Below are positions 43,398 to 53,662 of a DNA stretch of 64,000 bases, one piece after another. Origin of the DNA: Bowmanella denitrificans. Lineage in GTDB: Bacteria; Pseudomonadota; Gammaproteobacteria; Enterobacterales; Alteromonadaceae. Under the pieces are notes generated by a model. The model had not been told where the DNA came from. It ran no database searches and saw only the letters and a list, made by a program, of their open reading frames with translations. The position numbers were made by a program, and so were the translations under genes. The first letter of the stretch is position 1. Every line of letters starts with the position of its first letter. Location: assembly GCF_039522935.1 (NCBI RefSeq), contig NZ_BAAAEI010000023.1, forward strand, positions 372,001 through 436,000. The letters run 5' to 3'.

Positions 43398-46300
43398 GGG
43401 CCAATGCTCCCTGAGCAGTTACGGTTTGTGCTTGTTGTTTAGCCTTGCGGTTTCTCAACAGGTGGTAGAACACCGGGGTCAGGATCAGGCCGAAGATGGT
43501 GACACCAATCATGCCGGAGAATACCGCCACACCCATGGCCTGGCGCATTTCCGCACCGGCGCCGGATGACAACACCATAGGCACCACACCCATAATAAAG
43601 GCAATTGAAGTCATCAGAATGGGACGCAGACGCAGGCGACTGGCTTCCTTGATGGCTTCCATGGTACTCAGGCCTTTATCTTCCAGTTCTTTGGCAAACT
43701 CGACGATCAGTATGGCGTTTTTGGTGGCAAGCCCCACCAGCACGATAAAGCCTATCTGGGTGAAGATATTGTTGTCACCACCATAGATAATCACCCCGGT
43801 CATGGCTGACAGCAATGTCATCGGCACAATCAGAATAATGGCCAGTGGCAGGGTCAGGCTCTCGTATTGCGCAGCCAGTACCAGGAACACCAACAGCACC
43901 ACCAACGGGAAGACCAGCATGGCGGTATTGCCAGCCAGAATTTGCTGGTAGGTCAGTTCTGTCCACTCGTATGTCATGCCCAGAGGCAAGGTTTCATCCA
44001 GAATGCGTTCAATGGCAGCCTTGGCCTGACCTGAGCTGAAGCCGGGGGCGGGAGCACCGTTTACTTCGGCCGTGGGGTAGGCATTGTAGTGCATCACCCG
44101 GTCTGGCCCTGCGCCATGGTGAGCGCTTAAGAATGAACCCAGTGGGATCATATGACCATCCTGATTACGTACCTTAAGCTGGGCAATCTGCTCTGGCTCC
44201 TGACGGAAACGCTCATCGGCCTGCACATTAACCTGATAGGTACGACCAAACTGGTTAAAGTCATTCACATATACCGAACCCAGATAAGCTTGCATGGTCT
44301 GGAACAGGGTATTCATATCCACACCCTGGCTCATGGCTTTAGTGCGGTCCAGTTCCACATCCAGTTGCGGCACATTGACCTGGAAGCTGGAGAAGTTACC
44401 GGTTAACTCAGGTGCCGCCCAGGCTTTACCGACGACTTCCTGAGTCACCCGGTACAGTTCTTCAAAACCAAGGCCTGCGCGGTCCTGAATTTGCAGCCTG
44501 AAGCCGCCTATGGTGCCCAGACCTTGTACCGGCGGGGGTGGGAAGATGGCGATAAAAGCCCCCTTAATCGCGCCAAATTGTTGGTTTAACTGCGCAGCAA
44601 TGGCGCCGGCAGACAGCTCAGGGCTGGTCCGCTGATCGAAAGGCTTAAGGGCTGCGAACACAATGCCGCTGCTGGGACTGTTGGTAAAGCCGTTGATATT
44701 CAGGCCTGGGAAGGCCACCGCATTTTCCACGCCTGGATGCTGAAGCATAATGTCAGACATTTCACGGATCACCGCTTCGGTTCTGTCCAGAGAGGCAGCA
44801 TCGGGCAACTGGGCGAAAGACACCAGATACATCTTATCCTGACCCGGTACATAGCCTGTTGGCGTGCTGGAAAACTGCTGATAGGTCAGCGCCATCAGGC
44901 CGGCATACAGCACCAGAATAATGCCACTCATGCGCACCAGTTTGCCAACTCCCTGGGTGTAACCCTTGGCGCCGCGGTCAAACAGGCGGTTGAAGGGGCC
45001 AAACAGCCAGCCGCCAAACACTTTATCCATACCCCGGGTCAGCCAGTCCTTAGGCGCGTTGTTGCTTTTCAGTAACAGTGCAGACAGGGCCGGGCTCAAC
45101 GTCAGGGAGTTAATGGCCGAGATCACGGTAGAAATCGTAATGGTCAGGGCGAATTGTTTGTAGAACTGGCCGGTCAGACCCGACATAAAAGCGGTAGGAA
45201 TAAATACTGCCGCCAGCACCAATGTGGTTGCCACAATGGGGCCTGTGACTTCACGCATGGCCTGCTTAGTCGCTTCCACCGGGCTTAAACCATCGTGAAT
45301 ATTACGTTCAACGTTTTCCACCACGACGATGGCGTCATCCACCACAATACCGATGGCCAGTACCAGTCCAAACAGCGACAGCGCGTTCAGGGAAAAGCCC
45401 ATCAGGTGCATAATGGCAAAGGTACCCACCAGCGAAATCGGCACGGCCACCAACGGAATGACCGAAGCGCGCCAGGTTTGCAGGAACAGCACCACAACCA
45501 ATACCACCAACAGGATAGCTTCCAGCAGGGTGTTGATAACGGCTTTGATGGAGCCACGCACAAATACCGTAGGATCATAAACAATCTGATAATCCACCCC
45601 TTGTGGGAAGGTCTTTTTCAGTTCGGCCATGGTGGCGCGCACATCGTCAGAAATCTGAATGGCGTTGGAGCCAGGTGCCTGGAATACCGGCAGTGCTACG
45701 GCAGGCTGGTTGTTGAGCAGCGAGCGCAGCGCATAGAAGTTGGAGCCCAGTTCAACCCGGCCCACATCGCGGATCCTAGAGATTTGTCCGTTTTCACCTA
45801 CCTTGATAATAATGTTGGCGAACTCTTCCTCGTCAGCCAGGCGACCTTTAACGTTAATCAATAACTGGAAGTCACTGTTACCAGTGGGCTGAGCGCCCAG
45901 ACTGCCCGCTGCTGCTTGCTGGTTCTGAGCCCGAATTGCAGCCACCACGTCGCCCGGATTAAGGTTCAGAGCGGCGACTTTTTCGGGATCCAGCCACACG
46001 CGCATGCTGTATTCACCGGCACCAAACAGCCTTACATTGCCCACACCTTCAATGCGTGCCAGTTCGTCTTTAACATTCTGGTGAGCGAAGTTGGACAGAT
46101 ACAACATATCGTATCTTTCATCCGGCGAAATCAAGTGCACCACCATGGTCAAATCCGGTGATGACTTCTCCGTCACCACGCCTAAACGCTGTACTTCCTG
46201 TGGCAAACGAGGAATGGCGCGGTTAACCCGATTTTGAACCAAAGTTGTGGCGTCATCCGGATCGGTGCCGATGGCAAACGTGATGGTCAGGGTCATACGG

Positions 46301-46563
46301 CCATCAGAGGTGGCCTGAGAAGACATATACAGCATGTTTTCCACGCCGTTGATTTCCTGCTCAAGCGGTGAGGCCACGGTTTCGGCAATCACTTTGGGAT
46401 TGGCACCAGGGTAGTTAGCCGTGACCACCACTGTGGGGGGCACAACTTCAGGATACTCGGTAATGGGCAGCTTCCATACTGCCAGGGCGCCGGCGATGAA
46501 AATCATCAGCGACAATACCCCGGCAAAAATGGGCCGTTGAATAAAAAATTGCGAGAAATTCAT
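43390..46563 (-). CDS. RND multidrug efflux permease (AcrB/MexF family, HAE1)
   Basis: 1057 residues with 12 predicted membrane helices and two large periplasmic loops. N-terminus FFIQRPIFAGVLSLMIFIAGALAVWKLPITEYPEV, proton-relay acids in GIVVDDAIVVVENVERN, and the duplicated GxxTK-like second half (LVGLATKNAILIVEFAKE) are typical of HAE1 pumps. Together with the adaptor upstream and lipoprotein downstream it forms a tripartite drug exporter. The divergent LysR gene is reminiscent of mexT-mexEF-oprN. Confidence 0.95.
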   Translation of the reverse strand: MNFSQFFIQRPIFAGVLSLMIFIAGALAVWKLPITEYPEVVPPTVVVTANYPGANPKVIAETVASPLEQEINGVENMLYMSSQATSDGRMTLTITFAIGTDPDDATTLVQNRVNRAIPRLPQEVQRLGVVTEKSSPDLTMVVHLISPDERYDMLYLSNFAHQNVKDELARIEGVGNVRLFGAGEYSMRVWLDPEKVAALNLNPGDVVAAIRAQNQQAAAGSLGAQPTGNSDFQLLINVKGRLADEEEFANIIIKVGENGQISRIRDVGRVELGSNFYALRSLLNNQPAVALPVFQAPGSNAIQISDDVRATMAELKKTFPQGVDYQIVYDPTVFVRGSIKAVINTLLEAILLVVLVVVLFLQTWRASVIPLVAVPISLVGTFAIMHLMGFSLNALSLFGLVLAIGIVVDDAIVVVENVERNIHDGLSPVEATKQAMREVTGPIVATTLVLAAVFIPTAFMSGLTGQFYKQFALTITISTVISAINSLTLSPALSALLLKSNNAPKDWLTRGMDKVFGGWLFGPFNRLFDRGAKGYTQGVGKLVRMSGIILVLYAGLMALTYQQFSSTPTGYVPGQDKMYLVSFAQLPDAASLDRTEAVIREMSDIMLQHPGVENAVAFPGLNINGFTNSPSSGIVFAALKPFDQRTSPELSAGAIAAQLNQQFGAIKGAFIAIFPPPPVQGLGTIGGFRLQIQDRAGLGFEELYRVTQEVVGKAWAAPELTGNFSSFQVNVPQLDVELDRTKAMSQGVDMNTLFQTMQAYLGSVYVNDFNQFGRTYQVNVQADERFRQEPEQIAQLKVRNQDGHMIPLGSFLSAHHGAGPDRVMHYNAYPTAEVNGAPAPGFSSGQAKAAIERILDETLPLGMTYEWTELTYQQILAGNTAMLVFPLVVLLVFLVLAAQYESLTLPLAIILIVPMTLLSAMTGVIIYGGDNNIFTQIGFIVLVGLATKNAILIVEFAKELEDKGLSTMEAIKEASRLRLRPILMTSIAFIMGVVPMVLSSGAGAEMRQAMGVAVFSGMIGVTIFGLILTPVFYHLLRNRKAKQQAQTVTAQGALAHD

Positions 46564-46564
46564 C

Positions 46565-47806
46565 TTAGCCTCCTACCACGCTGCTGGTAGCAGACTGCTT
46601 AGCTAATTGTTCGGTGCCAAATTGCGCATCCAGACGAGCCTGCATCGCTTGCAATTGCTCAAGCTTGGCCTGGCTGGTCATATTGACAAACTCCGGGCTG
46701 ACCGGGGTGCCGGGGCGTACACGCTGCAAACCATTAACCACAATTCGGTCTTCTGCCTGCAGGCCGGATTTGATAATGCGCAGGCCCTCAAGTTTCTCAC
46801 CCAGTTGGACGGCACGGTATTGCACCTGATTGGCCTCATCCAGTACCAGTACAAACTTATTGCTCAGATCGGTGCCAATGGCGCGGTCTTCAATCAGAAT
46901 GCCGTCGTAGCTGGCGCTGCCGGTTAGTTTGATGCGCGCGAACAAACCTGGCAGGAACTGGCCTTCGGCATTGTTAAATACTGCGCGGGCACGAATGGTA
47001 CCGGTGGATGGGTCAATCTGGTTGTCCATAAAATCCACCACGCCTTCATAAGGGTAACCACTATCACTGGCCAGCCCCATAAACACCGGGTGTTCGGCAT
47101 CACGGGCACTGGCGCGGGTGCCTTCTTTGGCCAGTTTCAGGTAGTTAAGGTAGGTTTGCTCGTCGGCATCAAAGTAGGCATAAACCTTATCGGTGGAAAC
47201 GATAGTGGTCAGCAGGCTTTGTCCGGCATTTACATAGTTGCCTTTGGTGATAAGCGCGCGTGATACACGACCGGATATAGGCGCTTCCACTCTGGTGTAG
47301 CCGCGGTTTAAACGGGCAATATCCAGCGCTGCGGTGACCGAGTGAATGCGGGCTTTGGCTTGTTGCAACTGGGCGCGACGATTGTCCACCACTTCATCGG
47401 AAATGGCAGACTGGCGGGCCAGTTTCAGGGCCCGATCATATTCACTTTGCGCCAAATCCACCTGGCTTTGTGCTTGCTCCAGCTCACCTTCGAGGCGGCT
47501 GACTTCCGCTTTGAAGGGGCGGTTATCTATAAAGAACAGTGGATCACCGGCTTTGACCAGAGCGCCTTCTTCAAAGGCAACCATATCAATATAGCCGGAG
47601 ACTCTGGGGCGCAGTTCAACCGTTTGCGGTGCTTCAAGGCGGCCAGTAAACTCATCCCATTCGGTGATACGTTGATTGATAACCGGTGCGACCGACACCT
47701 GCGGTGCCTGCATCTGGTGGTCGTTCTGAACGTCTGTACCACAGGCGCTTAGCAGGGCCAGTGAGCTGAGTAATAAGCCCGCAGGTAATAAATGCTTGGG
47801 GTTCAT
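46565..47806 (-). CDS. RND efflux membrane fusion protein (AcrA/MexE family)
   Basis: 413 residues from the ATG complementing 47804-47806, which has GGAGAG 5 nt upstream and gives a lipoprotein signal (LLSSLALLSACG). Upstream in-frame starts are weaker. Beta-barrel, lipoyl (VELRPRVSGYIDMVAFEEGALVKAGDPLFFID) and alpha-hairpin domains are in order, ending in a KLEQLQAMQARLDAQ helix. First gene of the pump operon, 2 bp before the permease. Confidence 0.93.
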   Translation of the reverse strand: MNPKHLLPAGLLLSSLALLSACGTDVQNDHQMQAPQVSVAPVINQRITEWDEFTGRLEAPQTVELRPRVSGYIDMVAFEEGALVKAGDPLFFIDNRPFKAEVSRLEGELEQAQSQVDLAQSEYDRALKLARQSAISDEVVDNRRAQLQQAKARIHSVTAALDIARLNRGYTRVEAPISGRVSRALITKGNYVNAGQSLLTTIVSTDKVYAYFDADEQTYLNYLKLAKEGTRASARDAEHPVFMGLASDSGYPYEGVVDFMDNQIDPSTGTIRARAVFNNAEGQFLPGLFARIKLTGSASYDGILIEDRAIGTDLSNKFVLVLDEANQVQYRAVQLGEKLEGLRIIKSGLQAEDRIVVNGLQRVRPGTPVSPEFVNMTSQAKLEQLQAMQARLDAQFGTEQLAKQSATSSVVGG

Positions 47807-47857
47807 GTGTCTCTCCATAAAGTTAGCCAATTGCGACGCTGGCAAGTATGGGAGCAC

Positions 47858-47947
47858 CGAGTAAATAAAAAAAATTATAAATTTATATGATACATATCAG
47901 TTTGGGTGATGTATTATTTTGTTTAACAATTCAACAGGAGCACACTG
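47858..47947. promoter_or_regulatory. Divergent control region of the RND operon and LysR gene
   Basis: The AT-rich gap between the divergent genes includes an imperfect inverted repeat (GATACATATCA ... TGATGTATTA, about 47888-47914), the kind of spaced dyad LysR-type regulators bind. Exact -10/-35 boxes are ambiguous. Confidence 0.4.
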
Positions 47948-48967
47948 ATGCGACATCAGGACCTGAATCTACTGATGATTTTTGACGCCATCATGACAGA
48001 AGGCGCTATTACCCGGGCCGCAGATCGTCTGGCCATGACCCAGCCTGCTGTGTCTAATGCCTTGTCCAGAATGCGCAGTGCCTGGAAAGATGAGTTGTTT
48101 GTTAAAGATGGGCGGGGCATTCAACCTACGGTGTTTGCGCAGAATCTGTGGAGCCAGATCCGCGACCCGTTGCGCCAGTTGGAAGATGCGGTGGATCCTA
48201 CCTGCTTTGATCCGGCAACAGCAAGACGTACCTTCAGATTAGTGATATCCGATATTACCGTGAGCATGGTGTGGTCACCGCTGCGCCGTTACATCGAGCA
48301 GCATGCCCCCAATATCAATATTCATGCTATTCCCAATACCATTGTTAACAATGAAAAGGCCTTAAATGATGCCGAAGTGGATATGGTGGCGGCTGGGCAG
48401 ACCATGATGTCGAGCGTGATCCGCAGCGAATTTCTGTTCAGCCCCCGTTATGTTTGTGCCATGCGCCCTGGTCATCCGCTGGCAGGGGAAGAACTGAGCC
48501 TGGAAGATTTTATCCGTGCCGAGCATCTGCTGGTGTCCATGTCGGGGGATACCACAGGTGTAACCGATGTGGCGCTGTTGCAACTGGGCATGACCAGGCG
48601 AGTGGCTATGTCGGTGAATCATTTTTCTGCCGTGGCGCCACTGCTTAAAGACAGCAATCTGATCTGTGTCGTGCCCTCTATGGCGATTGAGAAGGAAATC
48701 TTTAATGGTGAGCTGGCGGTCTATGAAACGCCGATTGAACTGCCGCCTACTCAGCTTGGCTTGTTATGGCATAAGCGTCAGGATGGTGATCAGGGGCTGA
48801 TTTGGCTCAAAGGGGTATTAAGTGCAATGCTGCGTAAACGGGCTAATCAGCACTTTGCTGACCTGTCACGTTGCTGTCGCAAGGGCTATTGCCCGGATGC
48901 CATGGCCAAAATGATGGCATCCTCTGATAAGGCTAAGCTGGAACTGGTGGTGAATCAGGACAAGTAA
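47948..48967 (+). CDS. LysR-family regulator, probable activator of the RND operon
   Basis: 339 residues. N-terminal winged helix (LNLLMIFDAIMTEGAITRAADRLAMTQPAVSNALSRMRSAWKDELFVKDGRGIQPT) and LysR substrate-binding domain (about 95-300). The NodD/MexT-like N-terminus and divergent position next to the efflux operon suggest control of that operon. AACAGGAG precedes the ATG. C-terminal tail of about 40 residues is not conserved in appearance. Confidence 0.9.
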   Translation: MRHQDLNLLMIFDAIMTEGAITRAADRLAMTQPAVSNALSRMRSAWKDELFVKDGRGIQPTVFAQNLWSQIRDPLRQLEDAVDPTCFDPATARRTFRLVISDITVSMVWSPLRRYIEQHAPNINIHAIPNTIVNNEKALNDAEVDMVAAGQTMMSSVIRSEFLFSPRYVCAMRPGHPLAGEELSLEDFIRAEHLLVSMSGDTTGVTDVALLQLGMTRRVAMSVNHFSAVAPLLKDSNLICVVPSMAIEKEIFNGELAVYETPIELPPTQLGLLWHKRQDGDQGLIWLKGVLSAMLRKRANQHFADLSRCCRKGYCPDAMAKMMASSDKAKLELVVNQDK

Positions 48968-49104
48968 CTATGCCCATGCCGGGCATTATCAGATTCTTGT
49001 ATCTGGTTGTCGGTTAAGAAAAAAATGACCAATCAAGGCACTTGACTGTCACATTTGAACGAGTTTCTACTAAGGTTAACCTAACAAAAATAAAAGGTTT
49101 CCTT

Positions 49105-50763
49105 ATGCGCACCCTCTCGATCAAATTTCGTATCCTGCTGCTTGCCGCTGTGCCGACATTTTTGCTCGCGGTCTTGCTGACCTGGCTGGCTATCAGCAAT
49201 GCCAATGACATTGTTGAAGACAGCCTTAAGCAGCAACGTCAGTCCCTGACGGAAGAAAAACGCAAAGAACTGGATGAACTGCTGGAAATGGCCATCAGTG
49301 CCACTCAGTCTGCCACTGACACTGAGCAGGTAAAGGCGATTTTACGCAAGCTCAGATACGATCACGGCAATAATTATTTCTTCGTATATGACACTCGTGG
49401 TGTGCAGGTGGTGAGCGCCGATAATCCTGAACGGGAGGGCAAAAATTTCTACGACAGCCGTTCACCAGATGGGCGCAATCTGGTGCGTGAATATATTGAA
49501 GCGGCGCGCAAAGGTGGCGATTACATTGAGTATAACTGGCCGAAAGCTGGACAAAGCCAGCCGAGTCCTAAGCTGGCCAAGGCCATTAAGTTTCCTGGCC
49601 AGGATTGGGTTATCGCCACTGGTTTTTATATTGACGATCTGGACCGCACCCTGGCCGAGCTGGAAGCTAAACTGCGGGCGCAGAGTCGCAATAGTATGAT
49701 TTCAATCCTGATACTGGCGGCACTGTTGCTGGCTGCCGCCCTGGTCCTGGGGGCTTTGCTAGCCCGCAGCATTATTCAACCTCTGAATGGTGCTGTGGCC
49801 GCAATGCAGAATATTGCCAGTGGCGAGGGGGATCTGACCCGGCGCCTGGACGAAAGCCTGGGACATGAATTAGGGGCGCTGGCCAAAGCCTTCAATACTT
49901 TTGCCGGCAAAGTGGCGGCGCTGGTCAATAATGTGCGTGGGTCGGTTAAAACCCTGGCATTGTCCAGCGAAGAGCTGAGTCAGATTATGCAGCAGGCCGA
50001 CGAAGGCGTGCGTCGTCAGCATAGTGAAAGTGACATGGTCGCGGTTGCGATGAACGAAATGTCTGCCGCGGCCCAGGAAGTGGCCAGCAGCGCCAGCAAT
50101 GCTGCCGGAGCCACCGGTGAAGTGGAAAAACAGGTGAAAGGGGCGTCGGTCAGATTAGACGATGCCATTAAGGTCATCGGTGGACTGGAAGTGAAGGTTA
50201 ACACCGGGGTGGACGTTATTTCCAAAGTGGGGGAGGAGTCAAAAAGTATTGGCTCGGTGCTGGAAGTGATCAGCGGTATTGCCGAACAGACCAATTTACT
50301 GGCCCTGAACGCCGCGATAGAAGCGGCTCGTGCCGGGGAACAGGGGCGGGGTTTTGCTGTGGTAGCAGATGAGGTGCGCACCCTGGCAGCGCGCACGGCG
50401 GCAAGCACCGGGGAAATCAATCAGATGATTGGCCGTTTGCAAAGCGGTGCCAATGAGGCGGTCGGTGCGATCAGCTCAATTCGTGAAGGCAGTGAAGAGA
50501 CGGTTAAACAAACCAAAGAGGTGGACAGAGCCTTAAAAGAAATCTACCAGGCAGTGACGACCATCAATGATATGAACAACCAGATTGCCGCCGCAGCTGA
50601 ACAGCAAACTACCGTGTCTGAATCCATCAATGAAAACCTGCATACTATTGTCAGCATTGCTGAACAGTCGGCACGAGGCACGCAGGAAGCTAATAACATC
50701 TCCACCAGTTTAAATAAACTGGCGGCTGATTTGCAGGAACTGGTTGGCAGTTATAAAACCTGA
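49105..50763 (+). CDS. Methyl-accepting chemotaxis protein with Cache sensor
   Basis: 552 residues from ATG 49105 (AAAGG upstream; an earlier ATG at 49042 is less likely). Membrane helix 1 (about 10-32), periplasmic single Cache domain (about 35-190; DHGNNYFFVYDTRGVQVVSADNPEREGKNFYDSRSPDG, HxGRxx-like ATGFYIDDL), helix 2 (about 200-225), HAMP, and MCP signalling domain with the hairpin tip EQTNLLALNAAIEAARAGEQGRGFAVVADEVR. It feeds the CheA/CheW array encoded at 16-21 kb. Confidence 0.94.
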   Translation: MRTLSIKFRILLLAAVPTFLLAVLLTWLAISNANDIVEDSLKQQRQSLTEEKRKELDELLEMAISATQSATDTEQVKAILRKLRYDHGNNYFFVYDTRGVQVVSADNPEREGKNFYDSRSPDGRNLVREYIEAARKGGDYIEYNWPKAGQSQPSPKLAKAIKFPGQDWVIATGFYIDDLDRTLAELEAKLRAQSRNSMISILILAALLLAAALVLGALLARSIIQPLNGAVAAMQNIASGEGDLTRRLDESLGHELGALAKAFNTFAGKVAALVNNVRGSVKTLALSSEELSQIMQQADEGVRRQHSESDMVAVAMNEMSAAAQEVASSASNAAGATGEVEKQVKGASVRLDDAIKVIGGLEVKVNTGVDVISKVGEESKSIGSVLEVISGIAEQTNLLALNAAIEAARAGEQGRGFAVVADEVRTLAARTAASTGEINQMIGRLQSGANEAVGAISSIREGSEETVKQTKEVDRALKEIYQAVTTINDMNNQIAAAAEQQTTVSESINENLHTIVSIAEQSARGTQEANNISTSLNKLAADLQELVGSYKT

Positions 50764-50853
50764 TAAGACCAACGCAGCACAAACCCAGATGATTGACCTT
50801 GAGACATCAGTGTCGGCTGCCAGTATTAACTGACACTGTGTCGGGGAGTTCAG

Positions 50854-51651
50854 ATGCGTATTTTGCTGTTTTTACTGCTTTTGTCGTTACCTTTGCAGGC
50901 TCGTGAGGCATACCAGATTCGCGGGCTGGCACAGTTTGACGCAGAGCAGCAAAGTAAGCTGAAGGCCTGGTTAGACAAAGCGGTTAAGGCCAGTCAAACT
51001 GCTCTTGGTGAGTATCCTTTTACCATGGCATTGCATCTGCACCCGCGCAAGGCCAATCAGCCGGTGCCCTGGGCCAATACCTGGCGGCAGGATCAGCAAA
51101 GTGTGCATTTTTATGTGGATACCCGCTTTCCCTTGCAACGCTTCGTCAATGACTGGACCGCCTATCATGAACTCAGCCACCTGGCGATTCCTTATCTTGG
51201 CAGTTGGAACAGCTGGTTTGCCGAAGGCTTTGCCAGCTTTATGCAGTATCAGTTAATGGCTGATGCCGGGGTGCTTGAAGGCAGTCTGGAAGATGCCTAT
51301 CGAAGCAAAATCAAACCTCAGGCACGCTGGTATAACAGCCAATATAGTGCCGCCAGTGTGGCCAGACGCTTAATGCAAAATCGCCAATATGCGGCGGCAT
51401 ACTGGGGAGGAGCCTGGTTTTTTGTGTTGGCTGACCGTCAGTTACGGCAGGATTATGGCAAGGGATTCAGTCAGTTGATCAGGGAATACCAGTCTTGCTG
51501 TCGTAACGAGTCAGAAGATATCCAGCAATTAGTAGCTGCGCTGGATAGCATGTTGGAAAAGCCGGTGTTTGTGCCGCTTTTACAGCGATTTGAGCAGGCA
51601 CCGGCCAGGGATATATTCAGAGAATGGCTGGAAAGTGGCAATAACGAATAG
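50854..51651 (+). CDS. Secreted putative zinc metallopeptidase (gluzincin, peptidase MA-like)
   Basis: 265 residues. Signal peptide MRILLFLLLLSLPLQA, then an HEXXH zinc motif HELSH (His105-His109) with a downstream Glu124 in WFAEGFASF, the gluzincin arrangement of peptidase MA-type proteins. No named subfamily is recognised. The last 35 bp overlap the convergent diguanylate cyclase gene. Confidence 0.75.
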   Translation: MRILLFLLLLSLPLQAREAYQIRGLAQFDAEQQSKLKAWLDKAVKASQTALGEYPFTMALHLHPRKANQPVPWANTWRQDQQSVHFYVDTRFPLQRFVNDWTAYHELSHLAIPYLGSWNSWFAEGFASFMQYQLMADAGVLEGSLEDAYRSKIKPQARWYNSQYSAASVARRLMQNRQYAAAYWGGAWFFVLADRQLRQDYGKGFSQLIREYQSCCRNESEDIQQLVAALDSMLEKPVFVPLLQRFEQAPARDIFREWLESGNNE

Positions 51652-52531
51652 CGTTTTTACCCTTTTGTTTAATGCTGTACATAAGTTCATCTACCATTTT
51701 CAGCAAATGATCAATATGCTCTGGCGCTTGTGTACAAGACAAAACCCCAATGCTGAAGGTCACCGGGCAGTGCTGTTTGGCCATTTCCTCCAGCAACTGA
51801 CGGTGCAGACGGTCTAACATAAATTTGGCAACGTTTTGTGGTGTTTCCGGTAGCAGCAGAACAAATTCATCACCCCCGATACGAGCCACAGTATCACTGC
51901 TGCGCAGACAGCTTTGCAGCCGCCGGGCAATGTTCTGAAGAAGATTGTCACCGGCCAGATGGCCATGCAGATCATTCACCTGCTTAAAGTTATCCAGATC
52001 CAGATAGGCCAGACTAAAAGGGCGTTGATAGCGGCTGCATCGTTCTAATTCATACTCAGCCAGCTCCATAAAAGCCCGGCGATTGGCACAGCCGGTCAGC
52101 GCATCAATGCGGGCCAGTTGCCGTTCCCGTTTCAGCCCTTCGGTCAGAGCATCCTGCATTTGCTTAATATCTGTCATATCGCGGACGGTACAAATTACCA
52201 GTTTATTGTCGTCCAGCACCAGTGGGCTGAGCATAATGTCGACAGGAAAGGTGTCACCCTGACTTTTTTGTCCATATAACGTCATGACCGCCCCCATCAT
52301 GCGGCGTTGCGGTGTCTGCATATACTGTTGAATATGTTGATGATGAGCCGAACGCTGTTCCTGCGGAATCAGACGGCTGACCATTTCGCCCTCCAGGTAG
52401 CGGGGCGGGTAGCCGAATAATTCCTCCAACAAGTGGTTGCAGATTAAAATCTGCCCTTCCGAATCCACCACCAGAGTGGCGTCCGGCATAGCATTAAGCA
52501 GGTCTTGCAGTGGCAACGAAGGATTAAACAT
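51617..52531 (-). CDS. PAS-GGDEF diguanylate cyclase
   Basis: 304 residues. N-terminal PAS domain (about 8-125; MPDATLVVDSEGQILICNHLLEELFGYP) and C-terminal GGDEF domain (about 135-300) with an intact active site ARIGGDEFVLLLPE and an RSSD-type I-site five residues before it, so product inhibition by c-di-GMP is expected. No membrane segment. It makes c-di-GMP, which opposes motility. Confidence 0.93.
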   Translation of the reverse strand: MFNPSLPLQDLLNAMPDATLVVDSEGQILICNHLLEELFGYPPRYLEGEMVSRLIPQEQRSAHHQHIQQYMQTPQRRMMGAVMTLYGQKSQGDTFPVDIMLSPLVLDDNKLVICTVRDMTDIKQMQDALTEGLKRERQLARIDALTGCANRRAFMELAEYELERCSRYQRPFSLAYLDLDNFKQVNDLHGHLAGDNLLQNIARRLQSCLRSSDTVARIGGDEFVLLLPETPQNVAKFMLDRLHRQLLEEMAKQHCPVTFSIGVLSCTQAPEHIDHLLKMVDELMYSIKQKGKNAIRYCHFPAIL

Positions 52532-52642
52532 TACAACTCCCCGAAAGTCATTCGGGGTATTGTATTCAATCCTTGTGCTGTTTTTTTGACCTGGATCTAT
52601 CGCGCGAGTGGAAAAATTCCAAACAGTGCGCTCCTTTTACTC

Positions 52643-53662
52643 CTATTCGCGCTGCAAAGGGATCGCAATGGGCCTGATGGGGGCGGCATCTGCACCACGC
52701 AGCTTTAGTGACGCGGCGATAAACACAAACTCATAAACCTTATCTCTGGCCAGGGATTCAAGGTTGACCAATTCCATAATGGGCACGCCTTGCTGGGCTA
52801 ACAGGTAGGTATGCACGGGTACATAGTTACCTGTCACTTCTGAGGGGAAGGCTTCAAAGCTCAGGTTGTCGGCACCCACCAGCATAGCCTGGCCCTGTTC
52901 TGCCAGATAGCGCGCAGCCTGCATACCCAGTCCAGGGGCATTTTGCATATAGGCTGCGGCATTTTCATAATCCTGCATACGGCCGGTACGGATTAGCACC
53001 ACGTCGCCTTTTTGCAGCGTCATCTGCTGTGTTTGCAAAGCAGCCTGGATATCTTCGGCACTGATCCTGTAGTTGTCGGCCAGTTGCGTTAATCCCTTGC
53101 TGGCGGCAATATCCAGCAATACGCCTCTGGCAATAATAGGTGGGATGGTCTCGGCACCGCTACGTTGCCAGCCCTTATCACCTAAGTGCTTGTCGGCATG
53201 AAAGCCGTTATAGATTTCACCATTCAGACCAAAATGGCTGAGTGCATCGATATGGGTACCCATATGGGTATACATGGAAATCGCGCTGCCGGAATAGCTC
53301 ACATGCTTATTCACTGCGTCTCCCTGATTCAGAACATTGTCGACCACAGCGCCTCTTGGGGTATGGGTCATCCAGATTTGGTAAGCCGGATCGCCCGCCG
53401 CCTGCCAGCTTGGCATGCCGACAAAGTATTCTACTGACAGGTCATACACTTCATTCCAGTCTGCTCGGGACAGCAATAGATTACGCTGCACCTCGGTGTT
53501 CAGATTCAGTCTGCCCAGCTCATCGTCTTTGCCCCAGGGGCTGATACCGACCTTGGCATCAGATGAGACCTGTTGCGCCGTGGTCTGATGCGCCATCGAT
53601 GGTGTCACTTGCAATAACAGGCTAACCAGTACGGCAACGGATTTCGCTACAGGGTTGTTCAT
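52643..53662 (-). CDS. Cyclase family protein (kynurenine formamidase-like), exported
   Basis: 339 residues with signal peptide (about 1-24, ending SMAHQ). The metal-binding signature HMGTHIDALSHFG is characteristic of the cyclase/kynurenine formamidase fold (PF04199). Substrate unknown; periplasmic location argues against tryptophan catabolism. Its start overlaps the stop of the DsbA-like gene by 4 bp. Confidence 0.88.
   Translation of the reverse strand: MNNPVAKSVAVLVSLLLQVTPSMAHQTTAQQVSSDAKVGISPWGKDDELGRLNLNTEVQRNLLLSRADWNEVYDLSVEYFVGMPSWQAAGDPAYQIWMTHTPRGAVVDNVLNQGDAVNKHVSYSGSAISMYTHMGTHIDALSHFGLNGEIYNGFHADKHLGDKGWQRSGAETIPPIIARGVLLDIAASKGLTQLADNYRISAEDIQAALQTQQMTLQKGDVVLIRTGRMQDYENAAAYMQNAPGLGMQAARYLAEQGQAMLVGADNLSFEAFPSEVTGNYVPVHTYLLAQQGVPIMELVNLESLARDKVYEFVFIAASLKLRGADAAPIRPIAIPLQRE

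Noticed and set aside
48960..49104. Sigma-28 promoter for the chemoreceptor gene
   Set aside because: No convincing TAAA-N15-GCCGATAA match was found in the upstream gap.
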